The position numbers and the translations under genes are program-made. Below the pieces are notes generated by a model that did no database searches, was not told the DNA's origin, and saw nothing but the letters and a program-made list of their open reading frames with translations. Positions 1-6,622 of a stretch of 9,368 nt of DNA are shown here, piece by piece (position 1 is the stretch's first letter; each line of letters opens with the position of its first letter). The stretch lies in the NCBI GenBank assembly GCA_030646655.1, contig JAUSLB010000277.1:1-9368 (forward strand), written 5' to 3'. Source of the stretch: Deltaproteobacteria bacterium. Its GTDB lineage: Bacteria; Desulfobacterota; GWC2-55-46.

Positions 1-1322
1 TAAACCTGAATTTCACCGCAGGCAGGGAGGCGATAGGGTCCGCCATAGAGCAGTGCGGGATAAAAACTATCCTTACCTCCAGAGCCTTCTTATCAAAGGC
101 GAACCTTGAGAAAATGGAAGGCATGGTATTCCTTGAGGATATCATGGCAGGCATAAGGCCTTTTGATAAGGCCTTTGCGGCCTTATCCGCTTTTATCCTT
201 CCGCATCGGCTTATCCAGCGCCTTTTATGCCGGGGCAAAAAAGACCATAACGAGCTTGCCGCCATCATCTTTACTACAGGCTCAACAGGGATACCCAAGG
301 GCGTGATGCTGACGCATCACAATATAATCTCTAATATAGAAGGCTTCTCTCAGGTATTTTCGCTCTCAAAGGACGATACCCTCATAGGCGCGCTCCCGTT
401 CTTCCACTCATTCGGCTTTACCGGCACTATCTGGTTCCCGCTCCTTTGCGGATTTTCCGCCGTCTATCACCCTAACCCCCTTGACGCAAGGACAATAGGC
501 GAGCTCGCGCGAGAGCATAAGGCTACCATCCTTATAGGCACCCCTACATTTTATTCATCGTATATAAAGAAATGCGCCCCGGGCGATTTTAAGTCAGTCA
601 GGTATGCCATAGCCGGCGCGGAGAAGCTCAGGGAAAATGTCGCAAAAGAATTTATGGAAAGGTTCGGGATAGAGCTCCTTGAAGGGTACGGATGCACCGA
701 GCTATCTCCTGTTATCTCGGTCAACTTCCCTGATGTAGAGTACAACGGCCTGAGGCAGAAAGGATCCGAGCGCGGCACCGTCGGCCACCCCATACCGGGG
801 GTAAGCGTAAGGGTAGTGGATATCGAGACAGGGCAAAGCCTTTCTTCCGGAAAAGAGGGGTTACTCCTTGTAAAAGGGCCGAACCTCATGAAGGGCTACT
901 TAAACCAGCCGGATAAGACCGCGCAGGCGATAAAGGACGGCTGGTATATAACGGGCGATATCGCCTCAATCGGCGAGGATGGGTTCATAAAGATAACGGA
1001 CAGGCTCTCGAGGTTCAGTAAGATCGGCGGGGAGATGGTCCCGCATATTAAGATAGAGGAGACTTTAGCGGGGGTTATAGGGTGCGACTGCGCTATAACC
1101 GCCATAGCCGACGAGGGCAGGGGCGAAAGGATCGTAGCCTTCTATACAGGAGATACTTCGCCTGCCGAGGTCTGGGAAAGGCTCGGTAAGACAGAGCTGC
1201 CCAAGCTATGGATACCAAAGAGGGAGGCGTTATTCAGGGTGGGTTCGATCCCGGTCACCGCCGCGGGAAAGGTCGATCTGATGAAGGTAAAGGCCCTTGC
1301 CCTTGAGATGACAGGGGTCTAA
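1..1322 (+). CDS. aas: Acyl-ACP synthetase / AMP-binding ligase, Aas-type (5' end outside window)
   Basis: ANL-superfamily enzyme that activates a fatty acid with ATP to an acyl-adenylate, then transfers it to a thiol, here probably acyl carrier protein. The frame is open from base 3 with no stop, and its first residues (NLNFTAGREAIGSAIEQCGI) are already mid-domain, so the true start lies upstream. In the 439 visible residues I see the P-loop TTGSTGIPKG (about 91-100), GYGCTE (228-233), the TGD motif (317-319), the hinge region DRLSRFSKIGGEMV, and the C-terminal catalytic lysine in GKVDL (K423). The tail ELPKLWIPK followed by IPVTAAGKVDL resembles the E. coli Aas C-terminus. In that family the ligase is usually fused to a PlsC acyltransferase, sometimes also to an LplT-like flippase, and serves lysophospholipid re-acylation at the inner membrane. 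Whether such domains precede it here cannot be seen. A plain long-chain acyl-CoA ligase is the alternative. It converges on the next gene with a 4-bp gap. Confidence 0.88.
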   Translation, partial: NLNFTAGREAIGSAIEQCGIKTILTSRAFLSKANLEKMEGMVFLEDIMAGIRPFDKAFAALSAFILPHRLIQRLLCRGKKDHNELAAIIFTTGSTGIPKGVMLTHHNIISNIEGFSQVFSLSKDDTLIGALPFFHSFGFTGTIWFPLLCGFSAVYHPNPLDARTIGELAREHKATILIGTPTFYSSYIKKCAPGDFKSVRYAIAGAEKLRENVAKEFMERFGIELLEGYGCTELSPVISVNFPDVEYNGLRQKGSERGTVGHPIPGVSVRVVDIETGQSLSSGKEGLLLVKGPNLMKGYLNQPDKTAQAIKDGWYITGDIASIGEDGFIKITDRLSRFSKIGGEMVPHIKIEETLAGVIGCDCAITAIADEGRGERIVAFYTGDTSPAEVWERLGKTELPKLWIPKREALFRVGSIPVTAAGKVDLMKVKALALEMTGV

Positions 1323-1326
1323 CCGG

Positions 1327-2733
1327 TTATTTCTTTATAGGCTCGTTAAGCCCCGGGACAGGGGCGAGGTATACCATGTTCCTTGAGATGTCTTTTGCGC
1401 GGTACATCGCCTTGTCGGCAATTTTCAAGAGCTCCTTCTTATCCTTCGTGTGCACCGGGTAAGTTGCTATGCCGATGGAGACGGTAATCCTGACATTAAG
1501 GGACTCTTCCTCAAGGAAGCTGTTCTTCTCTATAGATGACCGTATCCTTTCGGCTACCCGCCCGGCGACATCGTAATCCGCGTCAACGAGTATTATCACA
1601 TACTCGTCCCCTCCGTACCTTATTACGGTATCGACTTCCCTGACGCACTTAAGGAGTATCTTTCCGACCTCTATGAGGACCTTTGACCCGATTAAATGGT
1701 CGTTGGTGTCGTTTATCCTTTTAAAGTTGTCGAGGTCGAGGAACAGGACCGTTACAGGCATCATGAGCCTGTCGGCCCTCTTCAGCTCCTTCTCAAGTAC
1801 GGTCTCGAGGTATTTGCTGTTATAGAGGTTGGTCAGGCTGTCGATAAAGGCCATCTCTTTGGCCTCTGAATACTTCTGCGCGTTCTCAAAGGCGCCTGAG
1901 GCGTGCTCTACGATGAAGTCCGCGTTCTTTATGTCCCTTATCGTGTAGCCGTCTTTTCCCAGCATGCTCAATATTATTATGAACCCTATCGTGCCCTTGC
2001 CCTTGATGATGGGCGCTATGAGCAACGAGTTATAGTCCTTTAAGGCCTCCTGCCTGTCGCCCTTAAGCTCGGGCTTTGACAATACGGTAATAGAGCCGGG
2101 CCCCTGCAGGTCTTTCCCGTAACTCTCCATGAAGGCCTTCACTATCTGCTCGCCCGCGTCTATCCCAAGGTGCCTTATGGCCTTTATATCGAGCTTTTTC
2201 ATCTCGTCTTCGTAGAAGATTATTATGCCCGCCTCCCCGGGTATCATCTGGAGGAGCGCGTCGAGCGAGATGTTGTAGAGCTTGCTTATGTCTATGGTGG
2301 CGGTTACCGCCCTGCAGACCTCGAACAGCTTGAGCGACTGCCTCATCTCCTGATTCTCTTCGAGGAGCTTTTTCTTCTCTATGCAGCTGTTTACGGTGTG
2401 GAGTAGCTCGTCCTCGTTGAGGGGCTTTCTTATGTAGTCGGAGGCGCCGTTCTTAAGCGCCTCGATGGCGGTCTCTATGGAGCCGTGGCCTGTGATTACT
2501 ATGACGTCGGTAAGGGTGTTATGCTGCTTTGTCCTCTGCAGCACCTCGATCCCGCCTATATCCGGCATGACAAGGTCTGTTATGACTATGTCTATGGGCT
2601 CGCTTTCAATCACCTTTACGGCGTCCATGCCGGTGGAGACGGATTTGACGGAAAAGCCGCCGGCCGTAAGTATATCCGAGCAAAGGACCCTGAAAAAGGC
2701 GTCATCGTCAGCGACCAGTATCTTTCCCTTCAT
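1327..2733 (-). CDS. Response regulator with GAF-like and GGDEF domains (diguanylate cyclase)
   Basis: A 468-residue cytoplasmic signalling protein predicted to make cyclic di-GMP from two GTP under phosphorylation control. Residues 1-120 are a receiver domain: acidic pocket D9-D11, phosphoacceptor D53 in ITDLVMPD, switch T81 and K103 in RKP. Residues about 130-290 look like a divergent GAF sensor domain. Residues 295-460 are a GGDEF domain: DSLTNLYN entry motif, metal/GTP-binding FLDLDNFKRIND (D333, D335), signature GGDEY at 374-378, and the product-inhibition I-site REVD (365-368) exactly five residues upstream. Tyr in place of the final Phe is tolerated in active cyclases. The frame is open for 33 more codons upstream, but those codons are translated repeat DNA. 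The start at 2733 has its own GGGAG Shine-Dalgarno and gives a normal receiver N-terminus (MKGKILVADDD). No partner kinase is in the window. Confidence 0.9.
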   Translation of the reverse strand: MKGKILVADDDAFFRVLCSDILTAGGFSVKSVSTGMDAVKVIESEPIDIVITDLVMPDIGGIEVLQRTKQHNTLTDVIVITGHGSIETAIEALKNGASDYIRKPLNEDELLHTVNSCIEKKKLLEENQEMRQSLKLFEVCRAVTATIDISKLYNISLDALLQMIPGEAGIIIFYEDEMKKLDIKAIRHLGIDAGEQIVKAFMESYGKDLQGPGSITVLSKPELKGDRQEALKDYNSLLIAPIIKGKGTIGFIIILSMLGKDGYTIRDIKNADFIVEHASGAFENAQKYSEAKEMAFIDSLTNLYNSKYLETVLEKELKRADRLMMPVTVLFLDLDNFKRINDTNDHLIGSKVLIEVGKILLKCVREVDTVIRYGGDEYVIILVDADYDVAGRVAERIRSSIEKNSFLEEESLNVRITVSIGIATYPVHTKDKKELLKIADKAMYRAKDISRNMVYLAPVPGLNEPIKK

Positions 2734-2738
2734 AAAGT

Positions 2739-2743
2739 CTCCC
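2739..2743 (-). promoter_or_regulatory. Shine-Dalgarno fixing the start of the GGDEF gene
   Basis: On the minus strand GGGAG is followed by five bases (ACTTT) and then ATG at 2733. This supports the receiver start over the ATG at 2832, which lies inside repeat DNA. Confidence 0.75.
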
Positions 2744-2753
2744 GGTGAGATAT

Positions 2754-2992
2754 TATCAGGTTGCTTCAAGCCGCAACCTGATATGCAATCCATGGAAGGA
2801 TTGCCAAATTGCGAGACAAAAAAGTCGAGCAATTTGTGAGGCTTGGCCGTCTGGCAGCTCGCCGGCTCACGAAGTGATGAGGCGAGCTATATAAATAAAA
2901 AATTCCTTGCCAGAAAGAACGGAGTTCTGCCATTCACTTCGGCCAAGCCGTGGCTGAAAAAGTCCAGGACGGACTTTTTCAGCATCCTGTTA
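2754..2992 (+). repeat. Intergenic hairpin-rich repeat, copy A (MITE-like)
   Basis: A 239-bp element between the divergent GGDEF and RCC1 genes. Its ends are imperfect inverted repeats: TATCAGGTTGCTTCAAG on the left, and TAACAGGATGCTGAAAAAG on the right when read on the minus strand. Hairpin modules in order: H1 2754-2764/2773-2783 (11 bp); H2 GCAATCC/GGATTGC 2785-2791/2798-2804; H5 CAAATTGC/GCAATTTG 2805-2812/2829-2836; a 10-bp outer stem GGCTTGGCCG/CGGCCAAGCC 2840-2849/2940-2949. The outer stem encloses TCTGGCA/TGCCAGA 2850-2856/2908-2914 and H3 AGCTCGCC/GGCGAGCT 2856-2863/2881-2888. Last is H6, a 13-bp stem 2953-2965/2971-2983. No transposase or convincing target-site duplication is visible. 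Here H5 lies before H3, unlike copies D and E. Confidence 0.85.
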
Positions 2993-3143
2993 GATTAAAA
3001 ATAACAGAAACGGCCGCTCGATGTCAACAAGGGTTTACAGGGCTTTTGCGCGCCGGCGGGGCGGGCTTTGGCCCGGGCAGAAATGCGCGCCTGCCCGTGA
3101 TATCCGTCACTGAACGCGCCTATTTTAATCTCTTAACGCCGCC
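2993..3143. other. GC-rich spacer with small hairpins, no gene
   Basis: No credible coding frame. The stretch is markedly GC-rich around 3045-3110, with a short stem CGGGC-TTTG-GCCCG (3062-3075), an alternative overlapping stem CGGGCA/TGCCCG, and GCGCGCC occurring twice. It lies upstream of the predicted RCC1 promoter, so it would not be in that transcript. Its role is unknown. Confidence 0.5.
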
Positions 3144-3171
3144 TTGACAATGGATTTTTTTGAGCGATAAT
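3144..3171 (+). promoter_or_regulatory. Sigma70-like promoter of the RCC1 lipoprotein gene
   Basis: A perfect -35 box TTGACA (3144-3149), a 16-bp spacer containing a T-run, and the -10 box GATAAT (3166-3171, five of six matches to TATAAT). Transcription would start near 3178, giving a leader of about 25-30 nt before the ATG at 3205. Confidence 0.65.
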
Positions 3172-3204
3172 CTCTGCGATATATTTGAGGCAGGGTCCCT
3201 TCTC

Positions 3205-4419
3205 ATGAAAAAGACTCTTTTAACCCTTTCCGCCCTTTTAACCCTATCTATGTTGAACGGATGCGGGGACGGGGGAGGAAGCTTTTCCCCATCCACACCG
3301 GGCGTGCGCGCAACCGTGATCTCAGCCGGGGACGGGCACTCCTGCGAGGTTATCTCTGACGGCTCGGCAAGGTGCTGGGGGTTAAACACATCCGGGCAGG
3401 TCGGGAACGGGACCTTCTTTAGCGTCCTTAAACCCGCCGGCGTTACCGGGGTCTCCGGGGCTGGCAGGGTCTCGGCCGGAGGGGCCCATTCGTGCGCGGT
3501 CCTGGGAGGGAGCGTTTGGTGCTGGGGCGAGAACACAAGCGGCCAGCTCGGCAATTCCACTACCGCCACATCCTCGACCCCTGTGGCGGTAACCGGCGTC
3601 TCGGCCGCTACGGATGTCTCGGCAGGAGGAGACCACTCCTGCGCGCTCCTTTCCGGCGGCCACGTCTTTTGCTGGGGCAAGAACATCTTCGGCCAGCTCG
3701 GAAACGGCGCTACATCCGGCTCAAGCTCCCCTGTAGCCGTATCAGGGATATCGAGCGCGACCGAGGTCTCGGCAGGCGGCAACCACACCTGCGCGCTCCT
3801 TTCCGACTCTACTATAAGGTGCTGGGGCATAAATACGTTCGGCCAGCTCGGCAACGGATCGATCTCCAGCTCAAGCTCCCCTGTGGCGGTTTCAGGCATC
3901 TCGAACGCCACCCATATATCAGCCGGCGCCAACCACACCTGCGCGACCGTCTCAACAGGCGCTATCCAGTGCTGGGGCGATAACAGCTCAGGACAGCTCG
4001 GCGCTTTCTGGACGCTTATAAGCCTCATACCCCTCGTGAACATAACCGCATCCTCTACGCCTGTTCAGGTCGCATCCGTCAATACCTCCGCGAATGTATC
4101 AGCAGGCTTCCAGCACACGTGCGCTGTCTTGACCGGCGGGAGGGTCTCGTGCTGGGGTGAGAACGCGAGCGGACAGCTCGGCAACGGCGGCATCACGGCC
4201 GGCTTTACCCCGCCGGGCGTGGGCGCCTCCCCCACCTCGACCATATCCCCGGTGGCCGTAAGCGGCATCTCGACCGCGACGGCCGCTGACGCCGGCCTCT
4301 TCCACTCATGCGCGCTACTTACAAACAGGACGGTCAGGTGCTGGGGGGTTAATAGCTCAGGGCAGCTCGGCAACGACACCGGCTTTAGCTCTGCCCTGCC
4401 TGTCGAGGTAGCGAATTAA
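3205..4419 (+). CDS. RCC1-repeat seven-bladed beta-propeller lipoprotein
   Basis: A 404-residue predicted lipoprotein. The N-terminus MKKTLLTLSALLTLSMLNGC is a signal peptide with lipobox LNGC, so Cys20 would be lipidated. Position +2 is Gly rather than Asp, which favours outer-membrane sorting under the E. coli rule. From residue 39 there are seven tandem repeats of about 50 residues (50, 49, 50, 50, 60, 63, 44) with the pattern SAGxxH[ST]C, 8-9 residues, then CWGxNxxGQLGN. These are RCC1-type blades, and seven would close one propeller. Every repeat keeps both the H[ST]C and CWG cysteines, suggesting one disulfide per blade, as expected outside the cytoplasm. Blades 5 and 6 have longer linkers. 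The frame is open 15 codons upstream, but 3205 gives the signal peptide and has AGGG nine bases upstream. Its ligand or partner is unknown; a role in surface binding or scaffolding is inferred. Confidence 0.88.
   Translation: MKKTLLTLSALLTLSMLNGCGDGGGSFSPSTPGVRATVISAGDGHSCEVISDGSARCWGLNTSGQVGNGTFFSVLKPAGVTGVSGAGRVSAGGAHSCAVLGGSVWCWGENTSGQLGNSTTATSSTPVAVTGVSAATDVSAGGDHSCALLSGGHVFCWGKNIFGQLGNGATSGSSSPVAVSGISSATEVSAGGNHTCALLSDSTIRCWGINTFGQLGNGSISSSSSPVAVSGISNATHISAGANHTCATVSTGAIQCWGDNSSGQLGAFWTLISLIPLVNITASSTPVQVASVNTSANVSAGFQHTCAVLTGGRVSCWGENASGQLGNGGITAGFTPPGVGASPTSTISPVAVSGISTATAADAGLFHSCALLTNRTVRCWGVNSSGQLGNDTGFSSALPVEVAN
3319..4416 (+). repeat. Seven tandem ~150-bp repeats within the RCC1 gene
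   Basis: DNA-level tandem repeats encoding the propeller blades. Each unit contains TGCTGGGG, which encodes the CWG core, and most contain a variant of GGCCAGCTCGGCAA. Units 3 and 4 are the most alike, sharing CTCAAGCTCCCCTGT, which points to relatively recent duplication of that pair. Linkers in units 5 and 6 are expanded by 10-13 codons. Confidence 0.85.
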
Positions 4420-4533
4420 CAGAATGCTTAAAAAGTCCGTCCCGGACTTTTTAAGCCACGATTTGGCCGGAGAGCCTCCTTCCCCACATCATGGGGATCG
4501 CATATCAGGTTGCGGCTTGAAGCAATCTGCTAA
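4417..4533 (-). repeat. Intergenic hairpin repeat, reduced inverted copy B
   Basis: A short (about 117-bp) copy in opposite orientation to A and D. Its left end TAACAGAATGCTTAAAAAG starts exactly at the RCC1 stop codon. On the minus strand its other end reads TAGCAGATTGCTTCAAGCC. Read on the minus strand it contains H1 (4504-4513/4522-4529, imperfect), a small TCCCC/GGGGA hairpin (4481-4485/4493-4497) in place of H2-H5, the CGGAG-like segment GGAGGCTCTCCGGCCAAATC shared with copy D, and H6 (4426-4438/4444-4456). Confidence 0.8.
4426..4456 (+). terminator. 13-bp hairpin just after the RCC1 gene (H6 of copy B)
   Basis: GCTTAAAAAGTCC and GGACTTTTTAAGC form a perfect 13-bp stem with a 5-nt loop, six bases past the RCC1 stop codon. 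The T-run lies within the distal arm rather than after it, so termination efficiency is uncertain. By symmetry it could act in both directions. Confidence 0.55.
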
Positions 4534-4556
4534 AACTTTATTTCAGGATGGGATCT

Positions 4557-4883
4557 ATGAGAACAAACTCGCTCGGCTCAGCCCCTTTTACGGAGGTCAG
4601 GCACAACCCGAAGATCAAAAAGCAGGTCCTGCTCCAAGACCTTTCCTGCGTCAAGCACATAAGCCATACGACCCTTAAGCCGGGCGATACCGCCTTCGTC
4701 CATTCGCACGAGGGGGGATACGAGATTTTCTACTGCGTAAGGGGACGGATTGCTTTCAAGGTGGGCGAAAAGGAGGTTACGCTTAAGGAGGGCGGCATCC
4801 TGGCGGTAGAGCCGGGAGAGCCCCACGCTATAGCAGATGTCTTTGAGGAGACTGAGCTGGTATACCTCTTATCCTTAATATAG
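4557..4883 (+). CDS. Small single-domain cupin protein
   Basis: A 108-residue protein made of one conserved beta-barrel cupin domain. Motif 1 is intact: G43-x5-H49-x-H51-x4-E56-x6-G63. Motif 2 is EPGEPH with H90. H49, H51, E56 and H90 are the expected divalent-metal ligands. Such small cupins include metal-dependent dioxygenases, isomerases and sugar- or ligand-binding proteins; the sequence alone does not reveal the substrate. The ATG at 4557 is preferred because AGG lies nine bases upstream. An in-frame ATG at 4548, three codons earlier, overlaps that SD-like sequence. Its leader directly abuts repeat copy B, and it probably shares a transcript with the peroxiredoxin gene 58 bp downstream, so a redox or metal-related role is possible but unproven. 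Confidence 0.82.
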   Translation: MRTNSLGSAPFTEVRHNPKIKKQVLLQDLSCVKHISHTTLKPGDTAFVHSHEGGYEIFYCVRGRIAFKVGEKEVTLKEGGILAVEPGEPHAIADVFEETELVYLLSLI

Positions 4884-4941
4884 ATTTGGCGCCCTTGCCT
4901 TAATCGATAAAAGCCGATAGAGTATTAATCCGGAGGGGAGC

Positions 4942-5412
4942 ATGGTTAACGAAGGCGATAAGGCCCCGGACTTCAATCTTGCTGGGATAGACGAAGACGG
5001 GAGGGAAAGGGAGTTTTCACTTGCGGAGTTCAGGGGCAAAAATGTCGTCCTTTATTTTTACCCAAAAGACAATACCTCCGGCTGCACTCAGGAGGCGTGC
5101 GATTTCAGGGACAACATGGCGAGGCTTAAAAGAGGAGCAGTTGTCCTCGGTGTAAGCCCGGACAGCGTCAAGTCCCACAGGAATTTTATGGAAAAACACT
5201 CTCTTACATACCCGCTTCTCAGCGACCCTGATAAAAAGACGGCTTCGCTTTTCGGAGCTTACGGGGAAAAGGCGATGTACGGCAGAAAGACAAAAGGCAT
5301 AATACGCTCAACCCTCCTCATAGACGAAAAGGGCATAGTCCGTAAACTTTGGCGGAGCGTTAAAGTAGCGGGCCATGTTGACGAGGTCTTAAAGAGTCTC
5401 AAGGCTGACTGA
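4942..5412 (+). CDS. bcp: Thiol peroxidase, Bcp/PrxQ-type peroxiredoxin
   Basis: A 156-residue cytoplasmic peroxiredoxin that reduces hydrogen peroxide and organic hydroperoxides, typically recycled by thioredoxin. The thioredoxin-like fold is recognisable from GDKAPDF at the start, then VVLYFYPKDNTSGCTQEAC, with peroxidatic Cys48 and resolving Cys53 spaced by four residues as in atypical 2-Cys Bcp. T45 and the Arg in IIRSTLLID complete the active site. The ending VKVAGHVDEVLKSL is family-typical, and the length matches E. coli Bcp (about 156 residues). The start is fixed by the strong SD GGAGGGG at 4932-4938. It follows the cupin gene on the same strand with a 58-bp gap and no visible terminator, so the two probably form an operon ending at the hairpin at 5417. 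Confidence 0.95.
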   Translation: MVNEGDKAPDFNLAGIDEDGREREFSLAEFRGKNVVLYFYPKDNTSGCTQEACDFRDNMARLKRGAVVLGVSPDSVKSHRNFMEKHSLTYPLLSDPDKKTASLFGAYGEKAMYGRKTKGIIRSTLLIDEKGIVRKLWRSVKVAGHVDEVLKSLKAD

Positions 5413-5660
5413 TATTTTATATCAGGTTGCGTCTTTCCGCAACCTGATATAAGCTCAGGCGTATCGAAGAGCTCGCCTTTGAGAGGTTTTAATATGTGGC
5501 CGGAGAGCCCGAATAGGTAAAAGGGGAAGTTCTGGTCTTTAAAGCTTAAAGACCACTCAGGGGACGGGCAATCGCATTCGATCGTTAAATAGGTGCACCG
5601 GGTCATCCTGAAATTGCCGTATCTTTTTATGTTATCGACCTTTACAGGGATAGCGGCCAT
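5259..5660 (-). CDS. Hypothetical protein, doubtful or truncated frame overlapping bcp
   Basis: An open frame of 133 codons on the minus strand, starting MAAIPVKVDNIKRYG. The first 69 or so codons (5660 to about 5453) lie in intergenic DNA, have codon choice similar to neighbouring genes, and include CTYLTIECDC and a hydrophobic FPFYLFGLSG stretch. The frame then runs through hairpin C, and its last 51 or so codons are antisense to the 3' end of bcp, which is unlikely to be genuine protein. TAAGG lies about six bases before the ATG, a weak SD. I do not recognise the family. The best reading is either a gene cut short by the hairpin module or a chance frame. It sits 89 bp downstream of the asparaginase gene on the same strand. 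Confidence 0.3.
   Translation of the reverse strand: MAAIPVKVDNIKRYGNFRMTRCTYLTIECDCPSPEWSLSFKDQNFPFYLFGLSGHILKPLKGELFDTPELISGCGKTQPDIKYQSALRLFKTSSTWPATLTLRQSLRTMPFSSMRRVERIMPFVFLPYIAFSP
5417..5452 (+). repeat. Solo 15-bp hairpin, copy C of the H1 module (possible bcp terminator)
   Basis: A perfect 15-bp stem (5417-5431/5438-5452) with loop TCTTTC, four bases after the bcp stop codon. The arm core ATCAGGTTGC/GCAACCTGAT is identical to H1 of copy A, so this is an isolated end module of the repeat family. No T-run follows on either strand, so it is not a classical intrinsic terminator. It could still block 3' exonucleases or stabilise the transcript. Confidence 0.7.
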
Positions 5661-5749
5661 ACAAGCCTTATTAGCGGTATTTTGAGGGCATCACAGGTAA
5701 ATTTATTATTTTTATTTAGTGTTATCAATAATTAATTTAAAATTACTGC

Positions 5750-6622
5750 TCATTTTATAACCCTGAAACCTTGCCTTACAATAATCCCGCCCTCTCTGGC
5801 ATACCCAGAGGCCATAGCCCCTGTCGTATGGGCTATCGTAAACCTCCCTGCGCTATCGAGCGCGATAAGGCCCGCATCGCCCCCAAGCCCGAGGACTTTC
5901 TTTAAGGATTCCTCTCCTGCCGCCTCAGGCCCTTTTCTTTTCATGTTCATAGAGACCTCTTTTGCGAGCGCGACCCGTATTATCTCCTCCCCTTTTCCAG
6001 TGCAGGATACGGCTGTATTTAGATCGGCATAGACACCTGCCCCTATTATAGGGGTATCCCCTACCCTTCCGGGGAGCATTGTGGAGACCCCGCCGGTTGA
6101 AGAGCCCGCGGCAACATTTCCGCCCTTATCGAGCGCCACAGCCCCGACAGTAGAAAAATATTTCTTGTATGCATCAAGTGCAGCCCCTTTTTTAATTTTT
6201 CTCCTAAGCCTCTCCAGATCAGCATGATCCGGGGGCGGCAATCTTTTTAGCCCGTGCGCCCTTGCGATGACCCTCGCGCCTTCGTTCGTCAGTATCCTAT
6301 GCGGGGAATCCATTATGACCTCGGCCGCCCTTATCGGGTTCCTGAAGCCCTGCAATCCTATTACAGCCCCTGCTTTTAGAGTCCTGCCTTCCATAAGAGA
6401 GGCGTCGAGCCTCCTTTTGCCGTCGAGCTGTAAATTCCCGCCGCTTCCGGCGTTAAAGAGCCCGGAGTCCTCGAGTATGTCGATCGCTTCCACTACCGCC
6501 TTTAGCGCGCTTCCGCCGTCTTTAAGTATTTTGAATCCGGCTTGCAGGGACTCTTCCAATTTCTTTAGGGCCTTTTTCGTGGGCCTTTTTGCGCCGGCTC
6601 CCCCGTGCGCGATTATCAGCAT
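5750..6622 (-). CDS. Plant-type L-asparaginase / isoaspartyl peptidase (Ntn hydrolase)
   Basis: A 290-residue N-terminal-nucleophile hydrolase that cleaves itself into alpha and beta subunits. It then hydrolyses beta-aspartyl (isoaspartyl) peptides and often L-asparagine. Visible family features: LIIAHGGAG at the N-terminus, GLFNAGSGG followed by LDASLMEG (about residues 54-79), the cleavage and nucleophile site STVGAVALD with Thr158, then T176 in SSTGG, R186 and D189 in GRVGD, and the TGKGE segment at 208-212. Spacings T158/T176/R186/D189 match E. coli IaaA T179/T197/R207/D210. It is about 30 residues shorter than IaaA. The residue before the nucleophile is Ser instead of the usual Gly. The start is supported by AAGGGGG four bases before the ATG. 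It is transcribed divergently from the methyltransferase gene. Confidence 0.92.
   Translation of the reverse strand: MLIIAHGGAGAKRPTKKALKKLEESLQAGFKILKDGGSALKAVVEAIDILEDSGLFNAGSGGNLQLDGKRRLDASLMEGRTLKAGAVIGLQGFRNPIRAAEVIMDSPHRILTNEGARVIARAHGLKRLPPPDHADLERLRRKIKKGAALDAYKKYFSTVGAVALDKGGNVAAGSSTGGVSTMLPGRVGDTPIIGAGVYADLNTAVSCTGKGEEIIRVALAKEVSMNMKRKGPEAAGEESLKKVLGLGGDAGLIALDSAGRFTIAHTTGAMASGYAREGGIIVRQGFRVIK

Noticed and set aside
2734..2832. N-terminal extension of the GGDEF protein to the ATG at 2832
   Set aside because: The extra residues come from repeat copy A. The ATG at 2733 has a good Shine-Dalgarno and gives the canonical receiver start.
2465..2839. Plus-strand frames opposite the receiver domain (2465-2839 and 2485-2748)
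   Set aside because: They are antisense to well-conserved receiver motifs, resemble no known protein, and partly translate repeat A.
2745..3000. Target-site duplication flanking repeat copy A
   Set aside because: Left flank (GATAT) and right flank (GATTA) do not match convincingly, and no duplication is clear at B or D either.
3120..4043. Long open frame (307 codons) on the minus strand across the RCC1 gene
   Set aside because: It is an antisense shadow of the repeated, GC-rich blades. Its translation is repetitive and Pro/Ala/Glu-rich, and the plus frame has a clear signal peptide and domain repeats.
4424..4678. Frame starting MLKKSVPDFLSHDLAG, with similar frames at 2950-3147 and 7979-8398
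   Set aside because: These translate the hairpin repeat itself. The same peptide words recur because the DNA repeats, not because a protein is conserved.
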